This document shows, one piece after another, positions 1-8,643 of a stretch of 64,000 nt of DNA; the first letter of the stretch is position 1; every line of letters starts with the position of its first letter. The position numbers and the translations under genes were made by a program. The notes beneath the pieces were generated by a model. It saw nothing but the letters and a program-made list of their open reading frames with translations, was not told where the DNA came from and made no database searches. This DNA is from Paenibacillus sp. PL2-23. Its GTDB lineage: Bacteria; Bacillota; Bacilli; Paenibacillales; Paenibacillaceae. Location of the stretch: contig NZ_CP162129.1 of the NCBI RefSeq assembly GCF_040834005.1, positions 4,757,001-4,821,000 of the forward strand, given 5' to 3'.

Positions 1-1196
1 TCCGCGAGCTTCGCTTCATACAAGCTAAGAAACCTGTCAATCGTCGGACAGGCGACTTGCAGATGGCGGGCGATGCCTTGAATGATTTTCAAACGATAAT
101 AATCTTCCTTGGGCATTCTAGGAATGTCCAGCTCCCCCTCCAGATTGACGAACAATGCTCGGAAGGGCACCGCGGAAAAATCATAATAGCGCCCCTGCTC
201 GTCAGGAGTAGAGAAGGGATCAATTAACAACGAAGCGTACCGTATGTATAGCAGGTACTCCTGGTGGATCGGCTCAAGCCCGACAAACTCTTCAATATCG
301 CGGCGGGACAAGCTCTCTGGCCGTACCGGGTAGTTGTCGTCCGTCATGAACCTCAGCAGGTTCACGCCGTCAACGCCAAGCGCCGCCAGGATGCTCGTAA
401 TTTCCTTCCACTGCGCAAGCATGTCTCGAATGAGCTCCTGTGTAATGGGACCCTCCGGATACAATTTGTACACGTACTTTCGAGCCTTAGCCGGTTGACC
501 GAACACGGCATCCAGAGAGAAGTCGTTCATGAACAGCGGCGGATGCACATACAGCGAAATATTCCGGGCCTCCGCTTCGATCGGTGTCGCAGTCTGGGTC
601 ACGCCGATGCCGAGCCGCTGGAATGCCTCAGCCAGTCTGGTCGCTTGCTCTGACGAGGCGCAGGTGGAGCCGATGAATATCTTCCTCTTCACGCCTGCCG
701 TCAGCACCTGGCCGGATGGCTCGCCATGCAGCCAGCGCGTATCGCCGATATAGGTGGAGCAGCTGATGACCTCCGCTTTCGACTGGAGCGACTCCAGATA
801 GCCGCTGACCAGACGGCTCGAGCCGAAGGTCGGGGAGACGAGCACCACACTTTGCAGCCCCCGGATCACGGAACTGCTCAGCTGCTTCAACACCTCCAGG
901 TAAGCGTCTGTCGTCACAGCGAGAATCAGCATATCCCATATCCCGTCGACGGTATCGTAGCCTTCATAGACGCGGCTTGCGAGGCATTCCCCTTCCAGGC
1001 GGCTATGCTTCTCGTTCTGCACGCTTGCTCGAAGCAGACCGCCGGTCTGGCTGAGCGATGCGAAGAACGGCTGAGACCGTGCCGACCTCCTGCCTGCAAT
1101 GCCAATCTCGGCGTTCAGCTCCGCATGCAGGCTAACCGCCAGCTGCACGGAGGCAGGACCTGTTCCCGCCAGCAGCATCCTATGGGACTGATGCAT
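1..1196 (-). CDS. cntM: Opine dehydrogenase CntM (metallophore synthesis), 3'-truncated by window edge
   Basis: Last enzyme of opine metallophore synthesis: reductive condensation of the CntL product with an alpha-keto acid, using NAD(P)H. I translated this strand by hand; about 398 residues are visible and the C-terminus lies beyond position 1. The N-terminus has the dinucleotide-binding motif GTGPASVQLA (residues 11-20), then GR at 35-36. Family hallmarks follow: SPTFGS (121-126), STYIGDTRW (147-155), YVHPPLFMNDFS and YPEGPITQEL. Aligned to S. aureus CntM as I remember it, Arg36 matches Arg33 (NADPH preference) and Asp152 matches Asp150 (pyruvate selectivity). ATG start at 1196; the GGGGAGGAG ribosome binding site lies in the end of cntL, whose stop is 1 nt away, so the two are translationally coupled. 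Metallophore exporter and importer genes would be expected further left. Confidence 0.93.
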   Translation of the reverse strand, partial: MHQSHRMLLAGTGPASVQLAVSLHAELNAEIGIAGRRSARSQPFFASLSQTGGLLRASVQNEKHSRLEGECLASRVYEGYDTVDGIWDMLILAVTTDAYLEVLKQLSSSVIRGLQSVVLVSPTFGSSRLVSGYLESLQSKAEVISCSTYIGDTRWLHGEPSGQVLTAGVKRKIFIGSTCASSEQATRLAEAFQRLGIGVTQTATPIEAEARNISLYVHPPLFMNDFSLDAVFGQPAKARKYVYKLYPEGPITQELIRDMLAQWKEITSILAALGVDGVNLLRFMTDDNYPVRPESLSRRDIEEFVGLEPIHQEYLLYIRYASLLIDPFSTPDEQGRYYDFSAVPFRALFVNLEGELDIPRMPKEDYYRLKIIQGIARHLQVACPTIDRFLSLYEAKLA

Positions 1197-1197
1197 G

Positions 1198-2016
1198 TTA
1201 TTGCTCCTCCCCTGGCTGCTGGCCCGACTTCGTATACAACGCGACGTCAAATACTTGATCCTGTCGCAATATACGGTCCGACAGCCGCCACTTCCGATGA
1301 TCAACCTCCTGCATCGGGTAATTGAACAACGACTTCAACCCGTTACCGTACCGCATCGCCACGACGACATGCTCCATGGTCAGCGCATGCAGGCGGTCTA
1401 GCAGCTCATATTTCAAGCCTACGGTCGAGCTGAAAATAATATGAGTCGCTTCGCCCGTATAGGCCAGATGCTCCACAGACCCGTGCTCCAGCCGAATCGG
1501 CAAGCCGCCGCCAAGCCTGTCGACAACCTCCTGTCCAAGCTGTATGGCCTCTTCGTCAATATCGATGCCTACCACCTCAGCACCCGTGCGTCTTGCAATA
1601 AGCAAAGGCGTCATCGGGAACGAGCCAGAGCCCACGAGCAGCACCTTGGAATGGGGGGTAACCGAAAATCCGCCGAATTCTGTATCAATGCAGGTTTCAA
1701 TATTCCGGAAGTAGTCGGCGATCGAGGAATGGCCCTCTCGCAGCCTTAACGCCCGGTGCTTCTCCATCATGGCCACGCAGCTTGCGGAAGCGCCGCGAAT
1801 TCGCTGCATGTCGCTCTCCAGCGATTCCAGCTCGCTGGGCGAAAGCCGATTCCAAGCAGCCTTATTGCCGTCATTCGTCACGAAGAGGGAAAACTCGTTC
1901 AGCAGGCTCTCCAGCTTGGAGCCGTATTCCTGGGACTGATCATAGGTGAGAGACAATGCATCAAACCTGTCGGCATACTCCATCAGCTCTTGCTTCAAAT
2001 GATTCAGAACAATCAT
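1198..2016 (-). CDS. cntL: Nicotianamine synthase-like enzyme CntL
   Basis: Transfers the aminobutyrate moiety of S-adenosylmethionine onto histidine, the middle step of staphylopine-type metallophore synthesis. The 272-residue protein has an alpha-helical N-terminal half and a Rossmann-like SAM fold: KVLLVGSGSFPMTPLLIA at about 124-141, then EVVGIDIDEEA at about 147-157, which is typical of nicotianamine synthases. Length fits bacterial CntL, shorter than plant enzymes. It lies between cntK (27 nt upstream) and cntM (1 nt downstream). The AGAGGTGG sequence just before the ATG is a good ribosome binding site. The name rests on both fold motifs and the unmistakable cntKLM order. Confidence 0.93.
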   Translation of the reverse strand: MIVLNHLKQELMEYADRFDALSLTYDQSQEYGSKLESLLNEFSLFVTNDGNKAAWNRLSPSELESLESDMQRIRGASASCVAMMEKHRALRLREGHSSIADYFRNIETCIDTEFGGFSVTPHSKVLLVGSGSFPMTPLLIARRTGAEVVGIDIDEEAIQLGQEVVDRLGGGLPIRLEHGSVEHLAYTGEATHIIFSSTVGLKYELLDRLHALTMEHVVVAMRYGNGLKSLFNYPMQEVDHRKWRLSDRILRQDQVFDVALYTKSGQQPGEEQ

Positions 2017-2043
2017 CCATCCACCTCTATTCTCCCTATTTGT

Positions 2044-2865
2044 CTAGATAAATGCGGTACCCTCGGCTGATATATGTACGTCTCCCTGGATGGTCAGACT
2101 GGCCAGCTTGCCATATTCGCAGAGTGCCTGGACGCGAACAATACCGCCTGGCTGCTTGAGCTCCAGCTCTACATCTCTCCCCGCCTCGTACGCTGCGTAA
2201 GCGCCGATGGCTGCTGCTCCCGAGCCGCAGCCACGCTCCCAGATCATCGTATCTGTGCCTGGCACATAGACAAGCGGCTCCAGCTCTCCACTTTCCTTCC
2301 GGTACAGCATGATGCCAAGCGCCCCTTCGCCTTGCAGCAGCGATGGTTGTCTGGCGGCCGCTTCCGCGGCTTCTTTGGTGGAACGGTTGAGCTCGCGGAC
2401 ATCTACGATAAGATGAACGATGCCGGGCAATCTGACGATAGCTGCCGGCAGCAGCTCGCCGCCGAACCACAGCATCTCCTGCTCTATCGACAGAGGCAGC
2501 GGCATGCGGAGCCGGCATGAATAGCCCAGCGGCTTCGCCTCGATGGCGCATACCAGCAGCTCCCCGGCCCCTGATACCTCCAGCGGCACCTCCAGCCGTT
2601 CGCCGGGCTGCAGCTGGCGACGCCATGCCATTACCGCGGCTAGCGCCATCGCGGCATTCCCGCAAAATTCCCCCGCCATCATCTGCAGCCGGGCCCATGC
2701 GTTGGCATCCTCCGCTGCTTCGATGAAGCCTACCTGCTCGGCGAAGACATGATCATACGCCATCAAGCGCGACGCCACCATCGCATATTGTTCTCTGCCG
2801 AGACTGCTCTCCACAAGCACCGTCATGTTCTGTGTGGGGCTTGCTTTGATAAACTTAACTTCCAC
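2044..2865 (-). CDS. cntK: Histidine racemase CntK (DapF-like)
   Basis: Diaminopimelate epimerase-fold protein that, in the cnt pathway, converts L-histidine to D-histidine for CntL. Length is 273 residues. Both catalytic cysteines of the fold are present in their usual settings: Cys68 in GEFCGNAA and Cys213 in ERGCGSGAA, close to the Cys72/Cys210 pair I recall for S. aureus CntK. The start is GTG at 2865; GGAGGAG lies 10 nt upstream. An ATG a few bases earlier is out of frame. It is the first gene of cntKLM and follows a promoter with Zur-like boxes. Its presence means the metallophore is built on D-histidine, unlike pseudopaline systems that lack cntK. Confidence 0.92.
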   Translation of the reverse strand: MEVKFIKASPTQNMTVLVESSLGREQYAMVASRLMAYDHVFAEQVGFIEAAEDANAWARLQMMAGEFCGNAAMALAAVMAWRRQLQPGERLEVPLEVSGAGELLVCAIEAKPLGYSCRLRMPLPLSIEQEMLWFGGELLPAAIVRLPGIVHLIVDVRELNRSTKEAAEAAARQPSLLQGEGALGIMLYRKESGELEPLVYVPGTDTMIWERGCGSGAAAIGAYAAYEAGRDVELELKQPGGIVRVQALCEYGKLASLTIQGDVHISAEGTAFI

Positions 2866-2958
2866 TCCGTTTCATCTCCTCCATTCCGGATGAATGCTCA
2901 GGAAGTGATTCTTGAAGTTGGACGCTTCTCTCTGTGTTCCTCCACTCGTCGCTTCAGA

Positions 2959-2973
2959 TCGTAATCGATACTA
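2959..2973. promoter_or_regulatory. Zur-like operator 2 of cntKLM
   Basis: TCGTAATCGATACTA matches the Zur consensus at 11 of 14 defined positions, with a perfect left half-site TCGTAAT. It begins exactly 30 bp from operator 1, about three helical turns, and lies just downstream of the predicted transcription start. The same face and spacing suggest cooperative binding of two dimers. Confidence 0.55.
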
Positions 2974-2987
2974 TTAGAACGATTTAA

Positions 2988-3016
2988 ATTGTAATGGTTA
3001 CTATTATCACTGTCAA
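2988..3016 (-). promoter_or_regulatory. Sigma-A promoter of cntKLM
   Basis: On the minus strand there is TTGACA (3011-3016), a 17-nt spacer, and TACAAT (2988-2993), near consensus. Transcription would start around 2981, giving a leader of roughly 115 nt before the cntK GTG. The -10 region is overlapped by an inverted repeat resembling a Zur box. Confidence 0.75.
2989..3003. promoter_or_regulatory. Zur-like operator 1 of cntKLM
   Basis: TTGTAATGGTTACTA matches the Bacillus Zur consensus TCGTAATNATTACGA at 11 of the 14 defined positions and contains the perfect inverted repeat GTAA-TGG-TTAC. It covers the -10 hexamer of the cntK promoter, so binding would block polymerase. Zinc control of cnt genes is known in Staphylococcus; here it is inferred. 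Confidence 0.65.
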
Positions 3017-3065
3017 TACTTTCTTTTTTTGAATGCCCATGGGACGCTAAGGATGCATATCGGCA

Positions 3066-3098
3066 CAAAAATAGAGAGAAACCATTGGTTTCCCTCTT
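3066..3098 (-). terminator. Possible intrinsic terminator, minus strand
   Basis: An 11-bp stem with one mismatch and a 3-nt loop (arms 3073-3083 and 3087-3097) is followed on the minus strand by TATTTTTG. It would stop transcripts from the histidine kinase at 3654-5834, although about 560 bp downstream, and would insulate the cnt promoter. Confidence 0.5.
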
Positions 3099-3176
3099 GT
3101 GTCGGCATGCTTATTACTCCAAACGAACCACTCCTGCGCAATTAGTCGTTTCTTGCACGCTTGTCCTATTCCTAAG

Positions 3177-3300
3177 CTACTGAGCTACTAAGCTTCAGGC
3201 TCTCAGGCACTCAGAATCCTGGGCTCTCAGGCTTTCAGGCTTTCAGGCTTTCTGGCTTACAGGCTTTCTGGCTCCTCGGCTCTCAGGTTCTCAGATTCCG
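3177..3300. repeat. Short degenerate CT(T/C)CAGG repeats
   Basis: A non-coding stretch made of many imperfect copies of a 8-10 base unit of the form GCTTTCAGG or GCTCTCAGG, ending in T/C-rich variants. No open frame, promoter or hairpin with a T-run is evident. It looks like simple replication-slippage sequence. Confidence 0.6.
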
Positions 3301-3407
3301 AGACCCCTAAGCTCCCGGGCTCTTGTTCATCTTTAGCCTTTAGCCCTCCCGCCCATTAAACTTGAAGCCAGGGAGTGAAGGCTCGGCTCCTCAAACCAAG
3401 CTCTAAA

Positions 3408-3586
3408 TGCAGAACGTACAGCTATTTTCACGAAAATCTCCATTTTACCAACGCTAGCTGCAGAACGTACAGTTATTTCAAAGATATTTAGAAAAACAAG
3501 GTGACTGCCCCAAATCTAAATGTATGTTTTGCAGGTAATCTCCTTAAAATGGTCATGATGCTGCAAAATAACTGTATGTTTTGCAG
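3408..3586. repeat. Four copies of a 21-bp repeat, two per orientation
   Basis: Copies beginning TGCAGAACGTACAG occur forward at 3408 and 3459; inverted copies ending TGTATGTTTTGCAG occur at 3518-3534 and 3566-3586. The 3459 copy and the 3566 copy are complementary over 21 bases apart from two transitions. The 3518 copy lacks four internal bases. The pairs could fold into a large cruciform or stem. The interval 3100-3650 has no credible gene. Confidence 0.7.
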
Positions 3587-3653
3587 TTTGGCCCATACCA
3601 ACCAAATGCTCTACCCAGGCGAATGGCTTGATCCAATCCATATCAAAACACCA

Positions 3654-5834
3654 TTACCGACGTTCCAAGCTTAGCTCAATCGTAACCTTAAACAAATCCC
3701 CGTCCACCTCGATATCCAACCGTCCCTCATGCAAGTCTACTATTGATTTGGCAATAGCGAGACCCAGACCGGAGCCCTCCGTATGACGCGACGCGTCGCC
3801 ACGCTTGAATCTCTCGAACAATTCGTCCACATGCTCGCTTTGCTCATATTTGGACACGTTCTTGAACACAATGACCGCCTTGTCGGATTGCGTCGTAACC
3901 GACAGATATACCCTGGAATGCTCCAGCGAATATTTGAGACAATTCCCGATCAGATTATCGAAAACACGCCACAATTTCTGCCCGTCAACCATGGCGTATA
4001 GGGGGGCATCCGGCGTTGTCACACGGAATTGCAGGGTGGACGACTTCATCGCCTCATTAGATTCCGCTAGCGCTTGCTGCAGAAGCTGAACCAGATCAAT
4101 CTTTTCCTTGGTGAGCTGGACGTGTCCGCTGGCCATCTTTGAGGCTTCAAAAAGATCGTCGATCAGCACCTTTAGTCGCTGCGATTTGCGGTCTATAATT
4201 TCGACAAAGGCTTTGCGGTCCTCCTCGCTCATCTCCTCTTGCTTCAATAGCGCTGTATACGAGATGATCGAGGTTAGCGGAGTCCTGAGATCATGGCTGA
4301 CGTTTGTAATCAGCTCCGTTTTCAGTCGCTCGTTCTTGGCCTGCACCTGCTGCGAGGCTTCCACGCCGCGCTTCAGAACGTTGATATTCTCGGCAAGCTT
4401 CGCCAGCACGGACTTCCCCTTCACCGGCAGGTCCTGTCCGAAGTGTCCTGCAATCACCTCTGAGCTATGGTACACAATGGTATTGAAATAGCCGATTCGC
4501 TTGATCATCAACCAAAGTATAGGCAATCCAATGACGAGCACCACCGGTATATATACGACAATCATCTCAGGCTCAATAGCAACAGCACTCAGACCAGCTC
4601 CTAACCCGAACACAATGAGCAGAAGGATAAGCTGCTGAACAGCGACGGACCTCATCAGAAACGCTTCCTGCAGTCCCCGGCCGCCCCGGTATAAGAGAGT
4701 CTGGCTCCATGCTTCACGGTTGAACGCCCCCTTCAGCATCTTGCACTGCATCAGAAACAGCATAACAGCGATCACGTTCATAACCAGACCGTTGCCCCAC
4801 CCCATAACCAATCGATAGGCATCATGGTAATAAAAGGCTTCGTGGGCCATAAAGGCCAGCAGCAATATAGCAGCACCCGTGCCGATTAACAGCATGAGCC
4901 TGACGTCCAGCGGTATTCGAGTATACGCAGGTTGGTATCTCTCCAATATCGCCAGCTGTGAAATGGGATGCTTCCTATATAGATACAGCATACCGCCAAT
5001 GGCAGCTGCACTTATTGCACCAATGATAAGCAGGGCCATTTGTTTTCGTTGAAAGTTATTGTAATTCACCAACACATCGCTTGAATCTGGAGCCGACTTC
5101 GTGACGCCGACCTGACCTTCAAACTCCCTTGCGTCTGTGCCAAAAAAACCGTATTCATACTCCAAGTAGTGAGGCGGCGCCTCGGCAGCTAGAGGCTGAA
5201 ACTCCTGAATATATAACATATCCTCCCGTTTCATAGCACCGTCTGATCCTTCTTCAGCCGCGATATTGGCAAATAGCTCACCTGTCTCGATATCCTTCAA
5301 ACGATATTTGAACGTCTCCTTCAATTGCAGAAATTGGGAGCGGTACAAGCCTTGCTGCCGGTAATACTGTTCGATTTGGCGCTCCTTCTCTTCAGCAACT
5401 CTCTCGCCGGCATATTCATCGCTCTCGAATAGCTGTGTAGCTTCTTCAATTAACCGATTCCGTTCCGACGTATACAGGTCTGCAGCTTCTTTATTTTCCA
5501 TGGCTATCGCTTCTAAGATTCGTTGGTCATATTCGTTATTAATTTCCGAGATTTGCTGCAGCAAGTCACCCTGCTGGTTGCGATAATTATCTATTTCCTC
5601 AGGAGTGACCGTGATCGACCTCTGGGCTTCCTCTATGGGCATCGCATTCAATTCGTAGGCGTTCAGAAGACTGATGAATCGGCCCAGTTCATTTTGAAAA
5701 TCATGGGTTGCAAAATAGTCCTTTTTCGAATAGGTATCCCCCAATGTCACAATGGTAAGAATGCCATTCATACCAAATGCCAGCAGCAGAGCCCATACGG
5801 CTAGCAGTAATCTACTTTTCCATCTTGTATCCAA
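3654..5834 (-). CDS. Membrane sensor histidine kinase
   Basis: A 726-residue two-component sensor. There is one N-terminal membrane segment (about 8-30), a large charged extracellular region (about 33-260) rich in predicted helix, then about six more membrane segments (about 265-440). The cytoplasmic kinase follows, with the phosphoacceptor His514 in NVSHDLRTPLTS and ATP-binding motifs ending in GSGLGLAIAKSIVDLH. It is longer than common EnvZ- or PhoR-like sensors because of the multi-span membrane block. The TTG start overlaps the end of the response regulator by 23 nt, so the pair is translationally coupled. Pairing and kinase class resemble VanS-like or envelope-stress systems. The ligand is unknown. 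Confidence 0.9.
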   Translation of the reverse strand: MDTRWKSRLLLAVWALLLAFGMNGILTIVTLGDTYSKKDYFATHDFQNELGRFISLLNAYELNAMPIEEAQRSITVTPEEIDNYRNQQGDLLQQISEINNEYDQRILEAIAMENKEAADLYTSERNRLIEEATQLFESDEYAGERVAEEKERQIEQYYRQQGLYRSQFLQLKETFKYRLKDIETGELFANIAAEEGSDGAMKREDMLYIQEFQPLAAEAPPHYLEYEYGFFGTDAREFEGQVGVTKSAPDSSDVLVNYNNFQRKQMALLIIGAISAAAIGGMLYLYRKHPISQLAILERYQPAYTRIPLDVRLMLLIGTGAAILLLAFMAHEAFYYHDAYRLVMGWGNGLVMNVIAVMLFLMQCKMLKGAFNREAWSQTLLYRGGRGLQEAFLMRSVAVQQLILLLIVFGLGAGLSAVAIEPEMIVVYIPVVLVIGLPILWLMIKRIGYFNTIVYHSSEVIAGHFGQDLPVKGKSVLAKLAENINVLKRGVEASQQVQAKNERLKTELITNVSHDLRTPLTSIISYTALLKQEEMSEEDRKAFVEIIDRKSQRLKVLIDDLFEASKMASGHVQLTKEKIDLVQLLQQALAESNEAMKSSTLQFRVTTPDAPLYAMVDGQKLWRVFDNLIGNCLKYSLEHSRVYLSVTTQSDKAVIVFKNVSKYEQSEHVDELFERFKRGDASRHTEGSGLGLAIAKSIVDLHEGRLDIEVDGDLFKVTIELSLERR

Positions 5835-6507
5835 TCCCCCATACCACCTTCAAAAACTTTGGATTTTTTGGATCGATTTCGATTTTTTCGCGGATTTTTC
5901 GAATATGTACAGCTACTGTGTTTTCCGCGTTGAAGCCCGGCTCCTTCCATACCTTCTCGTAAATATCATTAATGGAGAAGACGCGGCCCGCATGCATCAT
6001 AAGCAGCTCTACAATCTTGTATTCTGTGGGAGTCAGTCTCACGGTCTCGCCGTGAACGGCAACCTCCTTGGCCGCTTGGTCCAACGTTAATCCGTTCAAG
6101 TTGACCAGCTTGTGCATGCCCTCGTAATGCCCCAAAGTGACGTACCTCCGAAGCTGCGATTTGACTCGCGCGATGAGCTCCAGCGGATTAAATGGTTTTG
6201 TCACATAGTCATCCGCCCCTGCTTGCAGCCCCCATACCTTATCCGTATCCTCGCTTTTGGCGCTCAGCATAATAATCGGAATGTTCTTTTTCTCTCTAAT
6301 CTTGAAGGTCGTTGTAATGCCATCCTGCCGCGGCATCATAATATCCAGGATAATCAGGTGAATGTCCTGCTCGTTCAGCACCTCAATTGCTTCGATGCCA
6401 TCCTTCGCCTTCACGACCGTAATGCCCTCATTCCGCAAATAAATCTCAATCGCATCCCTAATTTCCAGCTCATCATCGACGACCAGAACGCGGTAGCTGT
6501 TCAACAT
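5812..6507 (-). CDS. OmpR/PhoB-family response regulator
   Basis: 231-residue DNA-binding response regulator, partner of the kinase at 3654-5834. The receiver domain (about 1-125) has the acidic pair at residues 11-12, phosphoacceptor Asp55 in LIILDIMMP and Lys in YVTKPFNP. The winged-helix C-terminal domain (about 135-231) ends with AVHIRKIREKI and the hairpin VWGIGYKME, typical of OmpR/PhoB/VanR proteins. It is the first gene of the pair. Direct TCTTAAG-containing sites upstream may be its own binding sites. Confidence 0.93.
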   Translation of the reverse strand: MLNSYRVLVVDDELEIRDAIEIYLRNEGITVVKAKDGIEAIEVLNEQDIHLIILDIMMPRQDGITTTFKIREKKNIPIIMLSAKSEDTDKVWGLQAGADDYVTKPFNPLELIARVKSQLRRYVTLGHYEGMHKLVNLNGLTLDQAAKEVAVHGETVRLTPTEYKIVELLMMHAGRVFSINDIYEKVWKEPGFNAENTVAVHIRKIREKIEIDPKNPKFLKVVWGIGYKMEK

Positions 6508-6592
6508 GTTTTCGCCTCCCTTCTGCCATTGTTCTACAAGACCTTCAGCAATTCAATTGTAAAATGCAGTTCCTCTCCAAAAGGTAAGGATA

Positions 6593-6634
6593 AATCTTAA
6601 GATTGGTTTAAAATTGTACGGCGCTATCTTAAGG
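6593..6634. promoter_or_regulatory. Candidate response-regulator binding sites
   Basis: Two copies of ATCTTAAG start at 6594 and 6626, 32 bp apart, about three helical turns. The first is part of the perfect palindrome AATCTTAAGATT (6593-6604). They lie about 90-125 bp upstream of the response regulator start. Autoregulation is common for this family; binding here is inferred. Confidence 0.4.
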
Positions 6635-6649
6635 TTTGATGTATACGGC

Positions 6650-6678
6650 AAAAAAGCCCGGGATAGGAATCCCGAGCC
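6650..6678 (-). terminator. Intrinsic terminator of the DEAD-box helicase gene
   Basis: On the minus strand a GC-rich stem (GGCTCGGGAT pairing with ATCCCGGGCT, one mismatch) with a TCCT loop runs into TTTTTT. It lies just downstream of the helicase stop at 6694. Confidence 0.85.
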
Positions 6679-6693
6679 TTCATTTCCGTTCGA

Positions 6694-8394
6694 TTATCGT
6701 TTTTTCGGTTTAAAATTCGCCCATGGAGCCGACATGACCGAGATGACCTTGCCGGACTCCTGGTGGATCTCCTGACGGGAAGACATTAGAGGCTGCGGCC
6801 TGCGCGATCGTGGCGCGCTGCCGCCTTGAGCCGGCTGCTTCTGCGCAGGCTCCTGCCTCCGCTGCTTCGACGGCTGCTGACCGCCTTGCTGGCCTTCTGC
6901 GTTCCGCTGCTTCGGCTGTTGGCCGCCTGCCCTCTCGCCAGCGCCCTGCTGCTGCCTGCCGTCCTGACGGTCGGCCGACGCCTTCGGCCTGCCGCCATGG
7001 TCTGCGTCGCTCGCGCCGACATTTGCCGGCTTCGGACGGCGCTCCGCCTTCTGCTGCGGCTGTCCAGTGTTCAGCGCCTGCGCTGCCTGAGCGGGCTGAC
7101 CGGCTTGTCCGTCCAGCGCGGTCCCTTCCCCTTGACCAGCCTGTCCCTTCTTGCGGCGCTTGCGCTTCTTCTTCTGCCCGGCGCCCGCTTGCTCCTCTGA
7201 AGGCTGGCCGGAAGCGGAAGCCTCCGCTTGCTTCGCAGCGGCTGTCGGCGGCGTTGCCTCTGTCATGGGATAGGCATGCTCCTCCACGACAGGAACCTTC
7301 TTCTTAATCAGCTTCTCGATATCCTTGAGATAAGGAATTTCCTCGCCCTCGCAGAAGGAAATCGCTACGCCGCTATGACCCGCCCGACCCGTTCGGCCGA
7401 TCCGGTGAACGTATGTCTCCGGAATGTTAGGCAGGTTAAAGTTAATGACATGAGACAGCTCCTCCACGTCGATGCCGCGAGCTGCAATATCCGTTGCTAC
7501 CAGCACGCGCGTAGTGCCGTTCTTGAAGTTGTTCAGTGCGTTCTGACGGGAATTCTGCGACTTGTCGCCATGAATGGCTTGCGCTGTCACGCCTATTTTG
7601 TTCAACCCGCGAGCAACGCGGTCAGCGCCGTGCTTCGTACGCGTGAACACAAGCGCGGAAGCAATGCTGGCATCCTGCAGCAAGTCGCCCAGCAGCTTCT
7701 GCTTGTTCGGCTTATCGACAAAATAAACCGATTGACTAATCCGCTCCACCGTAGAGGATACCGGCGTGATCTCCACCTTCACGGGATCAACCAGCAGGCT
7801 GTCAGCCAGCTGCGCAATCTCTGGCGGCATGGTAGCCGAGAAGAAAAGCGTTTGGCGCTGGGCCGGTATTTTGAGAATAATCTTCTTCACATCGTTAATA
7901 AAGCCCATGTCGAGCATGCGGTCCGCCTCGTCCAGCACGAGCACCTCAATAGAACCCAGGTTGATGACCTTCTGATTCATCAGATCCATCAGACGCCCCG
8001 GCGTCGCGATAAGAATATCGGTTCCTTGGGCAAGCGCCCGCTCCTGGCCGCTCTGCGACACACCGCCAACAATGGCGACGCAGCGCAAATCAACGTACCG
8101 GCTGTACGCGTGAATGTTGTCTGAAATTTGCAGCGCAAGCTCCCGAGTCGGTGTCAGGATCAAGGCGCGGATCAGCCGCTGCTTGCCCCCCTGGCCCTGC
8201 TCGCTAAGTCTTTGAATAATGGGCAGCGAGAACGCGGCAGTCTTGCCCGTCCCTGTCTGCGCGCAGCCAAGCAGATCCCTTCCCTCTAGCACGGGCGGGA
8301 TCGCTTCCTCCTGAATGGGAGTTGGCGCTTCATATTGCTCTTGGGCGAGCGCCTTAAGAATGTCTGGTTTTAGCTTTAAGTCTTCAAAGTTCAT
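6694..8394 (-). CDS. DEAD-box ATP-dependent RNA helicase
   Basis: Unwinds RNA duplexes, likely in ribosome assembly, RNA decay or cold adaptation. The two RecA-like domains cover about residues 1-365: Q-motif [10 protein letters not shown], Walker [21 protein letters not shown] box in [16 protein letters not shown], and motif [12 protein letters not shown]. Residues about 390-566 form a low-complexity tail rich in Gln, Gly, Ala, Lys and Arg, including the basic block [10 protein letters not shown], probably an RNA-binding tail. This resembles RhlE/CshA-type proteins with extended C-termini. I prefer the ATG at 8394 (10 nt after AGGAG) to the GTG two codons earlier. Monocistronic, with its own terminator. 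Confidence 0.93.
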   Translation of the reverse strand: MNFEDLKLKPDILKALAQEQYEAPTPIQEEAIPPVLEGRDLLGCAQTGTGKTAAFSLPIIQRLSEQGQGGKQRLIRALILTPTRELALQISDNIHAYSRYVDLRCVAIVGGVSQSGQERALAQGTDILIATPGRLMDLMNQKVINLGSIEVLVLDEADRMLDMGFINDVKKIILKIPAQRQTLFFSATMPPEIAQLADSLLVDPVKVEITPVSSTVERISQSVYFVDKPNKQKLLGDLLQDASIASALVFTRTKHGADRVARGLNKIGVTAQAIHGDKSQNSRQNALNNFKNGTTRVLVATDIAARGIDVEELSHVINFNLPNIPETYVHRIGRTGRAGHSGVAISFCEGEEIPYLKDIEKLIKKKVPVVEEHAYPMTEATPPTAAAKQAEASASGQPSEEQAGAGQKKKRKRRKKGQAGQGEGTALDGQAGQPAQAAQALNTGQPQQKAERRPKPANVGASDADHGGRPKASADRQDGRQQQGAGERAGGQQPKQRNAEGQQGGQQPSKQRRQEPAQKQPAQGGSAPRSRRPQPLMSSRQEIHQESGKVISVMSAPWANFKPKKR

Positions 8395-8436
8395 TATCAC
8401 AATTCTCCTATAGTAACCATGCGAATGGTAAATATC

Positions 8437-8464
8437 ATTATATAGCCTCTAAGGATACCACAAA
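8437..8464 (-). promoter_or_regulatory. Possible promoter of the helicase gene
   Basis: Minus strand TATAAT (8437-8442) is a perfect -10; the -35 TTTGTG (8459-8464) at 16 nt is weak. It is about 45 nt upstream of the helicase start. Confidence 0.4.
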
Positions 8465-8569
8465 TGGATGCAAAAGAGTAGGCATTCTTATTCGGCCCCC
8501 TACTTCCCCTCTGCGATGAAGCTGCAAAAACATCCGCTTTGTTGCCATAATATCCTATTACCATAAACG

Positions 8570-8583
8570 ATTAAGCGCTTACA
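8570..8583. promoter_or_regulatory. cre-like catabolite repression site
   Basis: ATTAAGCGCTTACA contains the perfect palindrome AAGCGCTT found at the centre of Bacillus cre sites and agrees with TGAAAGCGCTTTCA at 10 of 14 positions. It lies about 60 bp upstream of the galactanase start, where CcpA repression would make sense. Confidence 0.4.
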
Positions 8584-8643
8584 ATCAAGTGGAGGGCAGC
8601 AACCCGCAGCCCTACAACCGAACCGTATGGAGGCATGATCGTA

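Noticed and set aside
7228..8124. 298-residue plus-strand frame
   Set aside because: It is the antisense shadow of the conserved DEAD-box helicase core, with no ribosome binding site or recognisable motif.
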